The notes under the pieces were generated by a model that saw only the letters and a list, made by a program, of their open reading frames with translations, was not told the origin of the DNA and made no database searches. The position numbers were made by a program, and so were the translations under genes. Of a stretch of 43,319 nucleotides of DNA, positions 34,033-41,839 are shown piece by piece (within the stretch, counting starts at the first letter, position 1; every line of letters starts with the position of its first letter). This stretch comes from JAWLHK01 sp041690355 [NCBI: bacterium] (GTDB taxonomy: Bacteria; J088; JAWLBW01), in assembly GCA_041690355.1 (NCBI GenBank), contig JAWLHK010000030.1, positions 1 through 43,319 of the forward strand, read 5' to 3'.

Positions 34033-36219
34033 ATGGTGAAGTCACTGAAACGCATAGATCAGGGTCGGGATCGACTCTGCCCGCGGTGTGGCTACAGGGG
34101 CGAACCCATGCGGGTACGTGCATGGTATTTTCTGGGCGCCATTCCCGCGTTTCTGCTGCACTCGGTCGCAGGCTATCTGTGGTTTGCGTTTCTCCTCTGG
34201 TTGGACCATCGCTGCCGCGGATGCCGCCGCGCGCGGATGCGCGTGAATCCCGTGACGCCCCGCCTCGAACCGAACGAGCGGATTCATGTCTGGCTGCACG
34301 GGAAGGATGGAACGATGCGTTCGTCATTCGCGGTGACCGCCCGGCGCATCTTCGTCGTTGACTGGCTCCTCGAGCCCGCGGTCGAAGAAATGCCGTGGGA
34401 AGACGTGATCGCCGTTCAGGTCGACAATCCCGATGGGGAACCCGCGCTGCGCATTGAGTCGAATGAAGACGTGCTCGAGCTCACGCACGTGCACAGCCCG
34501 CTCGCCCTCGCGATCCTGCGGGCTCTGCTCCCGCAGTCCGTCTCCGCGCATCCGCAGAGTCGACTGCCGCAGTCTCTACTGGCGATGATCGAAGGTCCCG
34601 CCGTTGATGAAAACGCCGAGCCGCCGGAGCCCCAGGTCGAGGCGCCGGGGCCAATCGAGTTCGTGCCCCTCCGACCACCCAAACGGGTCGACAGCCCCGC
34701 TAAAGGCAGCCTTCGCCGCCACTGGGACGGCGACAACTCCCTCGCCTACGCGTACTGGGTGGTCGGCAGTCTCCTGGGATTCGCAATTTCGAAGGCCGGC
34801 GAGCTGCTCAATCTTTTGGATTGGTCGGCGTACCGGTTGACCGCAGGCATGATAATCGGTTACTGGATTCTGCTGTTGGCCTTCGCCATCTGGAGCCCCG
34901 TCGGCACGTGGCGATCGGCCACGCGCTATATCCGCACCGGCCTTGGGGTCTTCTGGCCTCGCGTCGCGCAGGTGATGCTCGTCCTCGGGGCGCTGATGTG
35001 GGCCTGGGTCATCCCTTCTGTCGCCATCCCCCAGTGGAAGGAGCATGTTTCAATCCTCTTCAGCGATCAGTCCTCGCTGTATACGATTCGCCCCCTTCGC
35101 GATGGCTTGGAAATCGAACTGAAGGGTGGCATCGCGTTCGGCGTGGCCGATGCGTTTGCTCGCGTCCTCGCCAGCTATCCACAGGCCGTAACCGTCCATC
35201 TGTCGAGCGACGGCGGTCGCATCTCCGAGGCACGTAAGCTCTTTGACCTTATCCAAAGGTCGAAGCTGGATACTTACGTGCCGAAGTACTGCGCCAGCGC
35301 ATGCACGATCGTGTATTCGGCAGGCAGAACGCGCCTGCTCAAAGAAGGCGCCCGGCTGGGTTTCCATCAAGCGTCGTTTCCGGGCGTCAGCTATGCCTTC
35401 ATGAAAAGCGAGGATGACGCCGACGGCCGTCGCTTCAAACAGCAGGGGGTCACCGCTGCGTTTGTCGACAAAATTCACACGCTGCCTGCAGACGACATGT
35501 GGCACCCTTCGGAGTACGAACTGACCTCTTCCGGCTTGGTCCACCAGATGGTCAGCGGCTTCGATCTCGCCTGGTCGGAGATGGATCCCGCCACGGACGA
35601 TCTGAAACTCGAGAGCTGGCTGCTCACAGACAAGCTCATGCAGGTGGTGCATGAGAACGCGCCAAAGGAATTCGCGGATGTACTGAAGGCGGTCAAGCAC
35701 GCGGTACGCCGAGGTTCTTCTCAGGCCGAGCTGTGGAATGACGTGTACCGGCTCTTGTCGATCGAACGGATGCGCCGCATGCCGTTCGTGGACCCGGAGA
35801 TCGTGCTGGAGTTCGTGGCCCTTCAGCAGGATATTCTGCCCGGGCTTCTCGAGCGGTCTCCCCATGACTGTCTGGCCTACGCGAACCCGGTGCATTGGGG
35901 GCGTCGCAATCCGCACCGCTGGTTCAACCGCGAACTCTGGTGGGATAACGAAACGAACCTGTCGCTCACGTTTCAGTCTGGATATGAGGCACATGAAAAA
36001 ACGCCGGGCGATCGCCTGACGAAGCGCCTCACCTTCGAGGATGGTACCTCTCTGTTTTCGGTCGGTCTGGGCGACTCGGCAGAGCGAATCACAGCGGCCT
36101 GCAGACAGTGGGGCACGCTGTACGTGGGCCTGCAGGCCCTGGAAACCGGGGACGCTGTCCGGGCCGCACGCGTCATCACTGCCCGGTGGTCCGAGACGCT
36201 GGGCCAGGAAGGAAATTAG
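34033..36219 (+). CDS. Membrane protein: LITAF-like zinc ribbon, PH-like region, ClpP-fold protease-like domain
   Basis: A 728-residue protein with a GGAGGAGGA ribosome site. Residues 16-64 have CPRC, a hydrophobic stretch of about 27 residues and HRCRGC, the split zinc-ribbon layout of LITAF-like domains. Residues 78-165 look like a bacterial PH domain (RSSFAVTARRIFVVDWLL ... MPWEDVIAVQV). Three transmembrane helices follow at about 237-255, 270-288 and 312-333. Residues 345-520 resemble ClpP/crotonase-fold periplasmic proteases (COG3904-like): VHLSSDGGRISEARKLFDLI, then YCASACTIVYSAG with Ser422 as candidate nucleophile and ARLGFHQASF with His445 as candidate base. The last 200 residues are unassigned. 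Activity and substrate are unknown; the domain order is seen, the names are by resemblance. Confidence 0.72.
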   Translation: MVKSLKRIDQGRDRLCPRCGYRGEPMRVRAWYFLGAIPAFLLHSVAGYLWFAFLLWLDHRCRGCRRARMRVNPVTPRLEPNERIHVWLHGKDGTMRSSFAVTARRIFVVDWLLEPAVEEMPWEDVIAVQVDNPDGEPALRIESNEDVLELTHVHSPLALAILRALLPQSVSAHPQSRLPQSLLAMIEGPAVDENAEPPEPQVEAPGPIEFVPLRPPKRVDSPAKGSLRRHWDGDNSLAYAYWVVGSLLGFAISKAGELLNLLDWSAYRLTAGMIIGYWILLLAFAIWSPVGTWRSATRYIRTGLGVFWPRVAQVMLVLGALMWAWVIPSVAIPQWKEHVSILFSDQSSLYTIRPLRDGLEIELKGGIAFGVADAFARVLASYPQAVTVHLSSDGGRISEARKLFDLIQRSKLDTYVPKYCASACTIVYSAGRTRLLKEGARLGFHQASFPGVSYAFMKSEDDADGRRFKQQGVTAAFVDKIHTLPADDMWHPSEYELTSSGLVHQMVSGFDLAWSEMDPATDDLKLESWLLTDKLMQVVHENAPKEFADVLKAVKHAVRRGSSQAELWNDVYRLLSIERMRRMPFVDPEIVLEFVALQQDILPGLLERSPHDCLAYANPVHWGRRNPHRWFNRELWWDNETNLSLTFQSGYEAHEKTPGDRLTKRLTFEDGTSLFSVGLGDSAERITAACRQWGTLYVGLQALETGDAVRAARVITARWSETLGQEGN

Positions 36220-36263
36220 TTACACTTGCGGAACCGGTTGTTTGCTCCTCGGCAGAGGGTGAT

Positions 36264-37178
36264 CTAGCCGTGGGGCGGCACGACCCTTCGCCTCTGTTCC
36301 GCTTCGGAACCTTCTGGGCGTTCTCCCAGGAGGCGAAGAAATGCTGCAGCGAGAATGAGCAGGGGCCCGCCTACCACGAGTAATTCAAGCCAGCTTGTGC
36401 TCGGCAGGTCATCCAGACCGACAATGTCACGGATGCCGGCGATCGAGATGACCGTGGCTGCTACAGAAGCCACGCTCGAAATTGCGCGCGCTTCCTTTCC
36501 CGGCGCATTGAGCTGGAATACGGCAACCCCCAGAAGAAGCAGAAAGACCAGGGCGCTTGTCAGAATAAGAACGCGCTCGACGAGGGGTCGCTCAAGCAGA
36601 ACATAGAGATCCTGCGGACGATCGCTCGCCAGGCTCAGCTCTCGCCCAGGAAAGTCTTTTTGCACCAGATATCGCGCAGGCTGCAGCATTCCGCCGGAAG
36701 TTGAAACACGCAGGTCCACTTTCGCAGCGTGAGCGTCGAATGGATAGTCCGCAAGCAGAGAGAACGTAGGCAGGATGAATCGAGCCGTCTCGGCAAGGTA
36801 GCCTCGCTTGACGCGTTGTGCATCATCCGAATTCAGGGACACCACAAGGGGAAGTGGTAGCGTCCCCGAGGATTCCGTCAGCGTCGCGCGGACGGTTTCG
36901 CCCTGGGCGATCCCGTGGGTCACTTCCGGGTCATCAATCCATAGTTGGAGGCTCGCCTCGACACCATTCTGTTCGGGAGCGATGCGATGCAGAACCAACG
37001 CCAGCGTCACCCCCTGTTTTCCCACCGTGCCTGCCGCCCAGACCGCCTGCCTGCTTCGCGCGGTGACATCGCTGTTGGCAAGCGGGAGCCAGATGGCCAG
37101 GAGAATGCTCCACAGACCTACGAGGATCAGAAGGGCCGCGCTGGTATGCGTGATGAGTTTGTAGCTTCGCCTCAGCAT
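36264..37178 (-). CDS. Multi-spanning membrane protein, possibly DUF4436-like
   Basis: A 304-residue protein. One N-terminal helix (about 12-34) leads to an extracytoplasmic domain of about 170 residues built of strands (VTLALVLHRIAPEQNGVEAS, LPLPLVVSLN, VDLRVSTSGG) and containing LLADYPFDAHAAKVDLRV. Three helices follow (about 203-222, 232-250 and 261-283), and a charged tail. One anchor, a beta domain with a YPFD motif and three C-terminal helices recall DUF4436, but I am not sure. It is convergent with the gene at 34033, with only 44 bp between their stops. The function is unknown. Confidence 0.7.
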   Translation of the reverse strand: MLRRSYKLITHTSAALLILVGLWSILLAIWLPLANSDVTARSRQAVWAAGTVGKQGVTLALVLHRIAPEQNGVEASLQLWIDDPEVTHGIAQGETVRATLTESSGTLPLPLVVSLNSDDAQRVKRGYLAETARFILPTFSLLADYPFDAHAAKVDLRVSTSGGMLQPARYLVQKDFPGRELSLASDRPQDLYVLLERPLVERVLILTSALVFLLLLGVAVFQLNAPGKEARAISSVASVAATVISIAGIRDIVGLDDLPSTSWLELLVVGGPLLILAAAFLRLLGERPEGSEAEQRRRVVPPHG

Positions 37179-38598
37179 TATGCCAATGACCTTTCGACAC
37201 CGCGGCTAGAGTGAAGAGCCACGCGTCGAAGAGTATCCCCTAAGGGCCGCGAGCACGCAAGAATCTTCGTGACGATCGTGCGTCCGGCTCCCCCCGTGGG
37301 AGCCATGGTTCACGATGCGCACAAAGTGAGGGCCGCGCCGGCGGGCATTGCCCCCCGTAGCGCAGCGGATGGGGGGTCCGCTCCGACGCCGCCCGTGCAC
37401 CCTCGTCCTTCACGGCATGCGGCGAGCGTGCAAACGCTTCGGCATCCTGTGAAACGAGCCTGGCGGGCCGTGCGCAAGTGCACCAGGATAGCCCCCTCGC
37501 TCCTGCTCGGGGGGACAGTGCCTCCACGTTACGCATGGCCTCCGGCGGCGGTGAAACCAGCTGCGCGAAGGACGACTCGCTCGCGCCGTACCGGCGCTCC
37601 CGAGCCCGGGGGGAATGATTCCGCACGGCGTGGCGTAGTCTCAAGAATGCGACCCCGCCGGGGTCGGAGCACCATGCGTCCCCTGCCCACTCCCCCTTCG
37701 GGGGAGTCCTGCGACGCAGGATTCACAAGGTGGGGGGCCGCGCCGGCGGGCATTGCCCCCCGTAGCGCAGCGGATGGGGGGTCCGCTCCGACGCCGCCCG
37801 TGCACCCTCGTCCTTCACGGCATGCGGCGAGCGTGCAAACGCTTCGGCATCCTGTGACAAGCCTGGCGGGCCGTGCGCAAGTGCACCAGGATAGCCCCCT
37901 CGCTTCCGCTCGGGGGGACAGTGCCTCACGTACCGCATGGCCTCCGGCGGCGGGTGACATCGGGCACGCGAAGGACGACTCGCTCGCGCCGTACCGGCGC
38001 TCCCGAGCCCGGGGGGAACGATCCCGCACCACGCTTGCTGCGGCTGGCGCCGCGGCTAAGGGATGCGACCCCGCCGGAGTCGGAGCACCATGCGTCCCCT
38101 GCCCACTCCCCCTTCGGGGGAGTCCTGCGATGCAGGATTCACAAGGTGGGGGCCGCGCCGGCGGATCCGCTCCGACGCCGCCCGTGCACCCTCGTCCTTC
38201 ACGGCATGCGGCGAGCGTGCAAACGCTTCGGCATCCTGTGAAACAAGCCTGGCGGTCCGTGCACAAGTGCACCAGGATAGCCCCCTCGCTTCCGCTCGGG
38301 GGGACAGTGCCTCCACGTTGCGCATGGCCTCCGGCGGCGGTGAAACCAGATGCGCGAAGGACGACTCGCTCGCGCCGTACCGGCGCTCCCGAGCCCGGGG
38401 GGAACGATTCCGCACCACGCTTGCTGCGGCTGGCGCCGCGGCTAAGGGATGCGACCCCGCCGGAGTCGGAGCACCATGCGTCCCCTGCCCACTCCCCCTT
38501 CGGGGGAGTCCTGCGACGCAGGATTCACAAGGTGGGGGCCGGGTCCTTCCTGCGCCGACGTCCGGCGTCCGGCGTCCGATGACCGCGCGCGCAGCGCG
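37179..38598. repeat. Repeat tract with three tandem units of about 400 bp
   Basis: After a family B element (37288-37330), three direct repeats start at 37331, 37736 and 38151 and end near 38541. Period is 405 then 415 bp. The third unit lacks a family F hairpin of about 37 bp that units 1 and 2 carry (37350 and 37755); units 2 and 3 carry a GCTTGCTGCGGCTGGCGCCG insert near 38030 and 38420. Each unit ends with CTCCCCCTTCGGGGGAG and GGATTCACAAGGTGGGGGCC. Long frames through the units are open by composition and shift with unit differences, so they are not genes. Confidence 0.88.
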
Positions 38599-39000
38599 CT
38601 ACCCCACCATCTCCCCCTCGCCGCAGCGGCAGAGCCGGTTTCCGTTCGCGGCGCGCGGATGGGTTTCGAGGCAGCCGTGACAGACGCCGCGCCGGCAGGC
38701 CGTGCAGAAGGCGAGGTTCTCGTACTTCCACGTCCAGCCGCAGGAGCCTCCGCACTCCTCTTTTCCGCGGAAGAGGGCAGCGTAGCCGGTGCCGAGGCGC
38801 TCGCGGCAGGCGGTGAGAAAGGCCTGGGCGATGGCCGAGAGCCCCTCGGCCTTGCCGCCGGGACTGGAGGACCACCACCAGGCGACGAGAAAGGTCCAGT
38901 CCTGCCAGAGCAGGTCCGGGTTCTTTCCCGCAGCGGCCCAGGCGGCGGCGCGGTCTTCGATCTGCGAGCGGATGCGGACGGGGTGGGTGTTCGGTTCCAT
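38599..39000 (-). CDS. Small cysteine-rich, probably zinc-binding protein
   Basis: A 133-residue protein with GGAGGA five bases before the ATG at 39000. The N-terminal half is helical with a tryptophan cluster (LLWQDWTFLVAWWWSSSPGGK, residues 30-50). The C-terminal half has Cys83, 87, 99, 102, 107, 110, 124 and 126 plus His108 and His114, in EECGGSCGW, FCTACRRGVCHGCLETH and LCRCGEGE. This would hold two zinc ions in a treble-clef or B-box-like arrangement. There is no signal or membrane helix. I do not recognise the family. It stands alone between repeat tracts. Confidence 0.72.
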   Translation of the reverse strand: MEPNTHPVRIRSQIEDRAAAWAAAGKNPDLLWQDWTFLVAWWWSSSPGGKAEGLSAIAQAFLTACRERLGTGYAALFRGKEECGGSCGWTWKYENLAFCTACRRGVCHGCLETHPRAANGNRLCRCGEGEMVG

Positions 39001-39413
39001 GGAGTCCTCCGGAAACGGACGTCGGGTGACCGTCATGCAGCATGACGGCACGCCAACCGGACTCCTGCCCCGCGGGTCCAAGGGGAAGGACGGGTGCGAT
39101 TTCCCTCCGCACGGGAGGGCACGTGGGAACAGTCTAGCCGAGCGGATGGACAGACGCTGTCGCGGCTGGGTCCTGTTGCGCACACCCCCTGTCTTCCCCT
39201 TGGAGGGGGACCCAATACAGAGCGATATCACGCCGGCGTGAAGGCGAGAACGCATCGATTCCCGCTTGCTCCCCCCGGGGAGCCCTCGGTCACGTGGTGC
39301 ATAGCATGGGGGTCGCGGCAGCGGGCCCTTCCAAAGCTCATGCAAGCGCCCTTTTTTGGTTTTTTCTTCGCCCCCCCGTCCCCCACTCCCCCACTCTCCC
39401 ACTCCGCGTGAGG
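39001..39413. repeat. Intergenic repeat tract (families D and B)
   Basis: 39178-39312 is a family D block starting GCACACCCCCTGTCTTCCCC, with a CTTCCCCTTGGAGGGGGACC hairpin, CGATATCACGCCGGCGTGAA and a GCTCCCCCCGGGGAGCC element. It is nearly identical to 41187-41312. The tract ends with a C/T-rich run (39362-39405) directly before the truncated HEPN gene. Confidence 0.82.
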
Positions 39414-39569
39414 TCACGGGAATGCCAATTGGCGCCAGTCGGGACTCAGCGTTGCAGTGGCACTGTCGGCAAGGTCGCGCTCAACTACGTGCAGGAGATC
39501 GCGGATTTCTTCCCGGCTGGGTTCGTGTCGAACCAGCCAGCCATTGCGGAGCCAGTCGTCCAAGCGCAT
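39414..39569 (-). pseudogene. HEPN toxin, 3'-truncated
   Basis: After a strong ribosome site (GGGAGGAG) the frame reads MRLDDWLRNGWLVRHEPSRE followed by EIRDLLHVVERDLADSATAT and LSPDWRQLAFP, then stops. The EIxDLLxVVERDLADA...LSPDWR stretch is the start of HEPN proteins paired with winged-helix MNT nucleotidyltransferases, which normally continue FxIAYNAALQ for about 100 more residues including the RxxxxH RNase motif. Homology stops at DWR, just before the repeat tract, so the catalytic part has been lost. It overlaps the MNT gene 3' end by 89 bp. Confidence 0.62.
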
Positions 39570-40146
39570 CGTCTCCTCCCAGTAGAAAAAGACGCTCCTG
39601 CTTTCGCAGTGCCGTCAGAAAATGCTGTTTCTCTGCGACCCGTCGCGCAAACTCCGCGGGGGGATAGACCGCAGGGTTGATTTCGCGTCCCAGGCGTTCC
39701 TGTGCGGGCGCCAGTGCAGACACGACCTCGGGAAACGAGGCGTCGCCGACGACCAGAATATCGATATCGCTGCCGCTCTGCAGCCCACCTCTTGCCGCAG
39801 AACCGTAGACAAAGGCGGCTTCAACGTTCCCGGCGACCGGCTCGAGCGCGATGCGCAGGATATCCACGAGGGCCCCGGTCTTGGTCAGGAGAGCAGCCAG
39901 CTCGCTAAAGATCGGAGACTCGGTATTGGCTTCAAAGAACACCTGATTTCCCCGCTCCGATCGGCGAATGAGGCCGATGCGCGTCAGGGTTTCGAGCTCC
40001 CGTTGAACGGCGCCATGGGCTGCACCGGTATGCCGGATCAGTTCCCGCAGGTAGAACTTTTCATGCGGATGCAGCAGCAGCCACCCGAGTACGCGATGAC
40101 GCGTTTCACCGAGGAGAACCGATGCGATGCTTCTTTCCGTACTCAT
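39481..40146 (-). CDS. Winged-helix MNT nucleotidyltransferase (antitoxin-type)
   Basis: A 221-residue protein. Residues 8-72 form a winged helix (SVLLGETRHRVLGWLLLHPHEKFYLRELIRHTGAAHGAVQRELETLTRIGLI). Residues 108-180 are an MNT-type nucleotidyltransferase with GSAARGGLQSGSDIDILVVG: GSxxxG at 115-120 and metal Asp127/Asp129. MNT antitoxins AMPylate or bind HEPN toxins, and the winged helix suggests autoregulation. The start is the ATG at 40146; a TTG at 40167 lies in the promoter -10. The C-terminal 30 residues run past the HEPN start and have no family resemblance, suggesting the original stop was lost. Its HEPN partner is truncated, so it is now an orphan. Confidence 0.82.
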   Translation of the reverse strand: MSTERSIASVLLGETRHRVLGWLLLHPHEKFYLRELIRHTGAAHGAVQRELETLTRIGLIRRSERGNQVFFEANTESPIFSELAALLTKTGALVDILRIALEPVAGNVEAAFVYGSAARGGLQSGSDIDILVVGDASFPEVVSALAPAQERLGREINPAVYPPAEFARRVAEKQHFLTALRKQERLFLLGGDDALGRLAPQWLAGSTRTQPGRNPRSPARS

Positions 40147-40186
40147 TATGAGTACGATTGTACTCAATTCGGGTACGTAGCGTCAA
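40141..40186 (-). promoter_or_regulatory. Promoter with operator for the MNT gene
   Basis: On the minus strand, TTGACG (40186-40181) and TACAAT (40162-40157) are 18 bp apart. GAGTAC-GATT-GTACTC (40150-40165) is a perfect inverted repeat over the -10, and ACTCAT-T-ATGAGT (40141-40153) overlaps the start codon. The expected transcript starts about three bases before the ATG, so it is nearly leaderless. Confidence 0.65.
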
Positions 40187-40445
40187 CGAGTCGGCGGAGC
40201 GAATTTGGCGACATGACCCCTGCTCGCTGACGCTCGCTGGAAGGGCAAGGAGAAAAAGAGAAATTCCCTTCCGCTACCCAGGGCGCTGCCCTGGGCAAAA
40301 AGCGCATCGCCCCTTCAGGGCTCTGAGGAAACCGGGGTGGCTCCGCGGGCTCTCGTTCCGCTCCCCCTGGGGAGCCATCGTCCACTTAGTGCACATGGTT
40401 GGGGTCCGAATTGATCTGCCATTTGCTTTGCCATCTGGCATTCGC
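40187..40445. repeat. Intergenic repeat tract (families E and B)
   Basis: 40216-40340 (GACGCTCGCTGGAAGGGCAA, CCCAGGGCGCTGCCCTGGGC hairpin, CGCCCCTTCAGGGCTCTGAG) is repeated with changes at 41000-41115. A family B element follows at 40358-40405. A TGCCATTTGC...GCCATCTGGCATTCGCG stretch abuts the remnant at 40446. No gene is supported. Confidence 0.78.
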
Positions 40446-40703
40446 GCTAGTTTATTGGTGATCAGGTCGGCTTTGGAAATGGCGGGAACCTGGAGCCCAT
40501 CGACGGGAACGGCCACCCGATGACGCCACGCATGGTCGAATAAGACGCCGTCAATGGAGGTGAGGAAATCGATTAGAAATCGATGTCACCGGTCGCGCGC
40601 GCGGCCAGCCGTACGCCGCGACTGCGTAGGCGCCGACGAGCAGGAACTCAACGCTCTCGTCGAGTAACGCAGACAAGATGTCGCGGTAATCGGGATTCAG
40701 CAA
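40446..40703 (-). pseudogene. Nucleotidyltransferase (DUF6036/AbiEii-like), decayed
   Basis: The first part reads LLNPDYRDILSALLDESVEF followed by LLVGAYAVAAYGWPRA, the usual start of these proteins, then shifts frame: one extra CG in a CGCGCGCGCG run (around 40592-40603) turns the expected RATGDIDF into RARPVTSIS and a stop. After the GDIDF region much of the middle is missing. A last piece, SIDGVLFDHAWRHRVAVPVD followed by GLQVPAISKADLITNKLA, is the known C-terminal helix region. A short duplication (TCGATTTC twice near 40566-40585) marks the deletion point. The proposed TTG start overlaps the small upstream gene by 56 bp. Confidence 0.72.
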
Positions 40704-40845
40704 GCAGCTCTCCCTGAAAGGCCCAGGCGTCCATCGTCAACTGCCAGACCAGCCCGATGCGCTCGGCAGGCGTGAGATCGCGGTAGGCGTCCTCGGCCTG
40801 GTCGAGCCGTCGTATTCGCACGGGAGTCGGGATGCCGTCGCGCAT
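40648..40845 (-). CDS. Small protein preceding the nucleotidyltransferase remnant
   Basis: A 65-residue protein, MRDGIPTPVRIRRLDQAEDA followed by YRDLTPAERIGLVWQLTMDA and WAFQGELLAESRLPRHLVCV. Short proteins with a SPAERLxMxWQLxxDAWAF...AESRLQRHVV pattern commonly precede nucleotidyltransferases of the decayed type just downstream, probably as their partner. It appears intact. A TAGAAT (40857-40852) lies seven bases before the ATG, so its transcript may be leaderless; there is only a poor ribosome site. Confidence 0.6.
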   Translation of the reverse strand: MRDGIPTPVRIRRLDQAEDAYRDLTPAERIGLVWQLTMDAWAFQGELLAESRLPRHLVCVTRRER

Positions 40846-40879
40846 ACCTGTATTCTAACAATCGCCGCGTGCGGTGACG

Positions 40880-41839
40880 AGAAGTGCTTGCAGAAGCAAC
40901 GAGAAACCCGTTTGCTCCCCTCGGGGAGCCATGGTTCACGATGCGCACGAGCGTGGGGGCCGCGCAAGCGGCACAGTGGACGCCCAGGCGGGGGCAATGA
41001 TCGCTGCTCACCGACGCTCGCGGGAAGGGCAATGAGAAAAAGAGGAATTCCCTCTCGCAACCCAGGGCCCTGCCCTGGGCGGATGGCCGTCGCCCCTTCA
41101 GGGCTCTGAGGAGACCGGCTTGATCGAGATGGTAGCCGCTCGGGACAGTGCTCCCACCTCCGCGCCGTCTGGCATTCGCGGAGCGCACACCCCCTGTCTT
41201 CCCCTTGGAGGGGGACCCAATACGGAGCGATATCACGCCGGCGTGAAGGCGAGGACGCATCGATTCCCGCTTGCTCCCCCCGGGGAGCCCTAGTTCACGA
41301 GTTTCACAGGGTGGGGGCCCGAAGGGGTCCGCAATCGCCTGCAGCAACAGGTGCTCCCCTGGGGGAGCCGTGACTCACGATGTGCGCAAGGTGGGGGCCG
41401 CGCCAGCGGAGGCAGGCCATGGGCGCCCTCTCGCTGCCGCGGTCGCGCTGCTCCCGCTGTCCGCTCGAGACGAACGGATCTGCCAGCTGCCATCTGCGAT
41501 CCGCCATTTGTCATTCGAGCAGCACCTGTTTGCTCCCCCGGGGAGCCATGCTTCACGATGTGCACAAGGTGGGGGCCCGAAGGGATTTGCCATCTGCGAT
41601 CTGCCATCCGGCATTGGCGCAGCCCTTCAGGGCTCTGAGGAAACCGGCAGGAGGCAGGGGGTCGCTGCTCGGGGGAACGGTACTCTCGTGTGGCGAATGG
41701 CCTCCGGCGGCGCGAAGTCCGAGGAAGCACGTGGCCCTTGCCCTTGTTTCTCCCCCACTCTCCCACTCCCCCACTCCCCCCCTCCCGCCGCAATCCGTGA
41801 GGCCCACACGCACGGACCTCAACTTGCTAAGATGAACCC
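40880..41839. repeat. Long intergenic repeat tract (families B, D and E)
   Basis: Almost all of it belongs to repeats: family B elements at about 40912-40965, 41272-41325, 41352-41405 and 41528-41580; a family E block at 41000-41115; and a family D block at 41187-41312. TCTGCCATCTGCGATCYGCCAT-like degenerate stretches lie at 41478-41510 and 41585-41615, and a C/T-rich run at 41748-41795 resembles that at 39362-39405. I see no gene. The ldhA promoter should be near the right end but is not evident. Confidence 0.78.

Noticed and set aside
36264-36383. A short plus-strand frame at the end of the 34033 gene
   Set aside because: It overlaps the convergent membrane-protein gene and has no start signal or resemblance.
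37269-38582. A 437-codon plus-strand frame through the three 400-bp units
   Set aside because: It crosses hairpin repeats, its content repeats with each unit, and indels between units would break any conserved protein.
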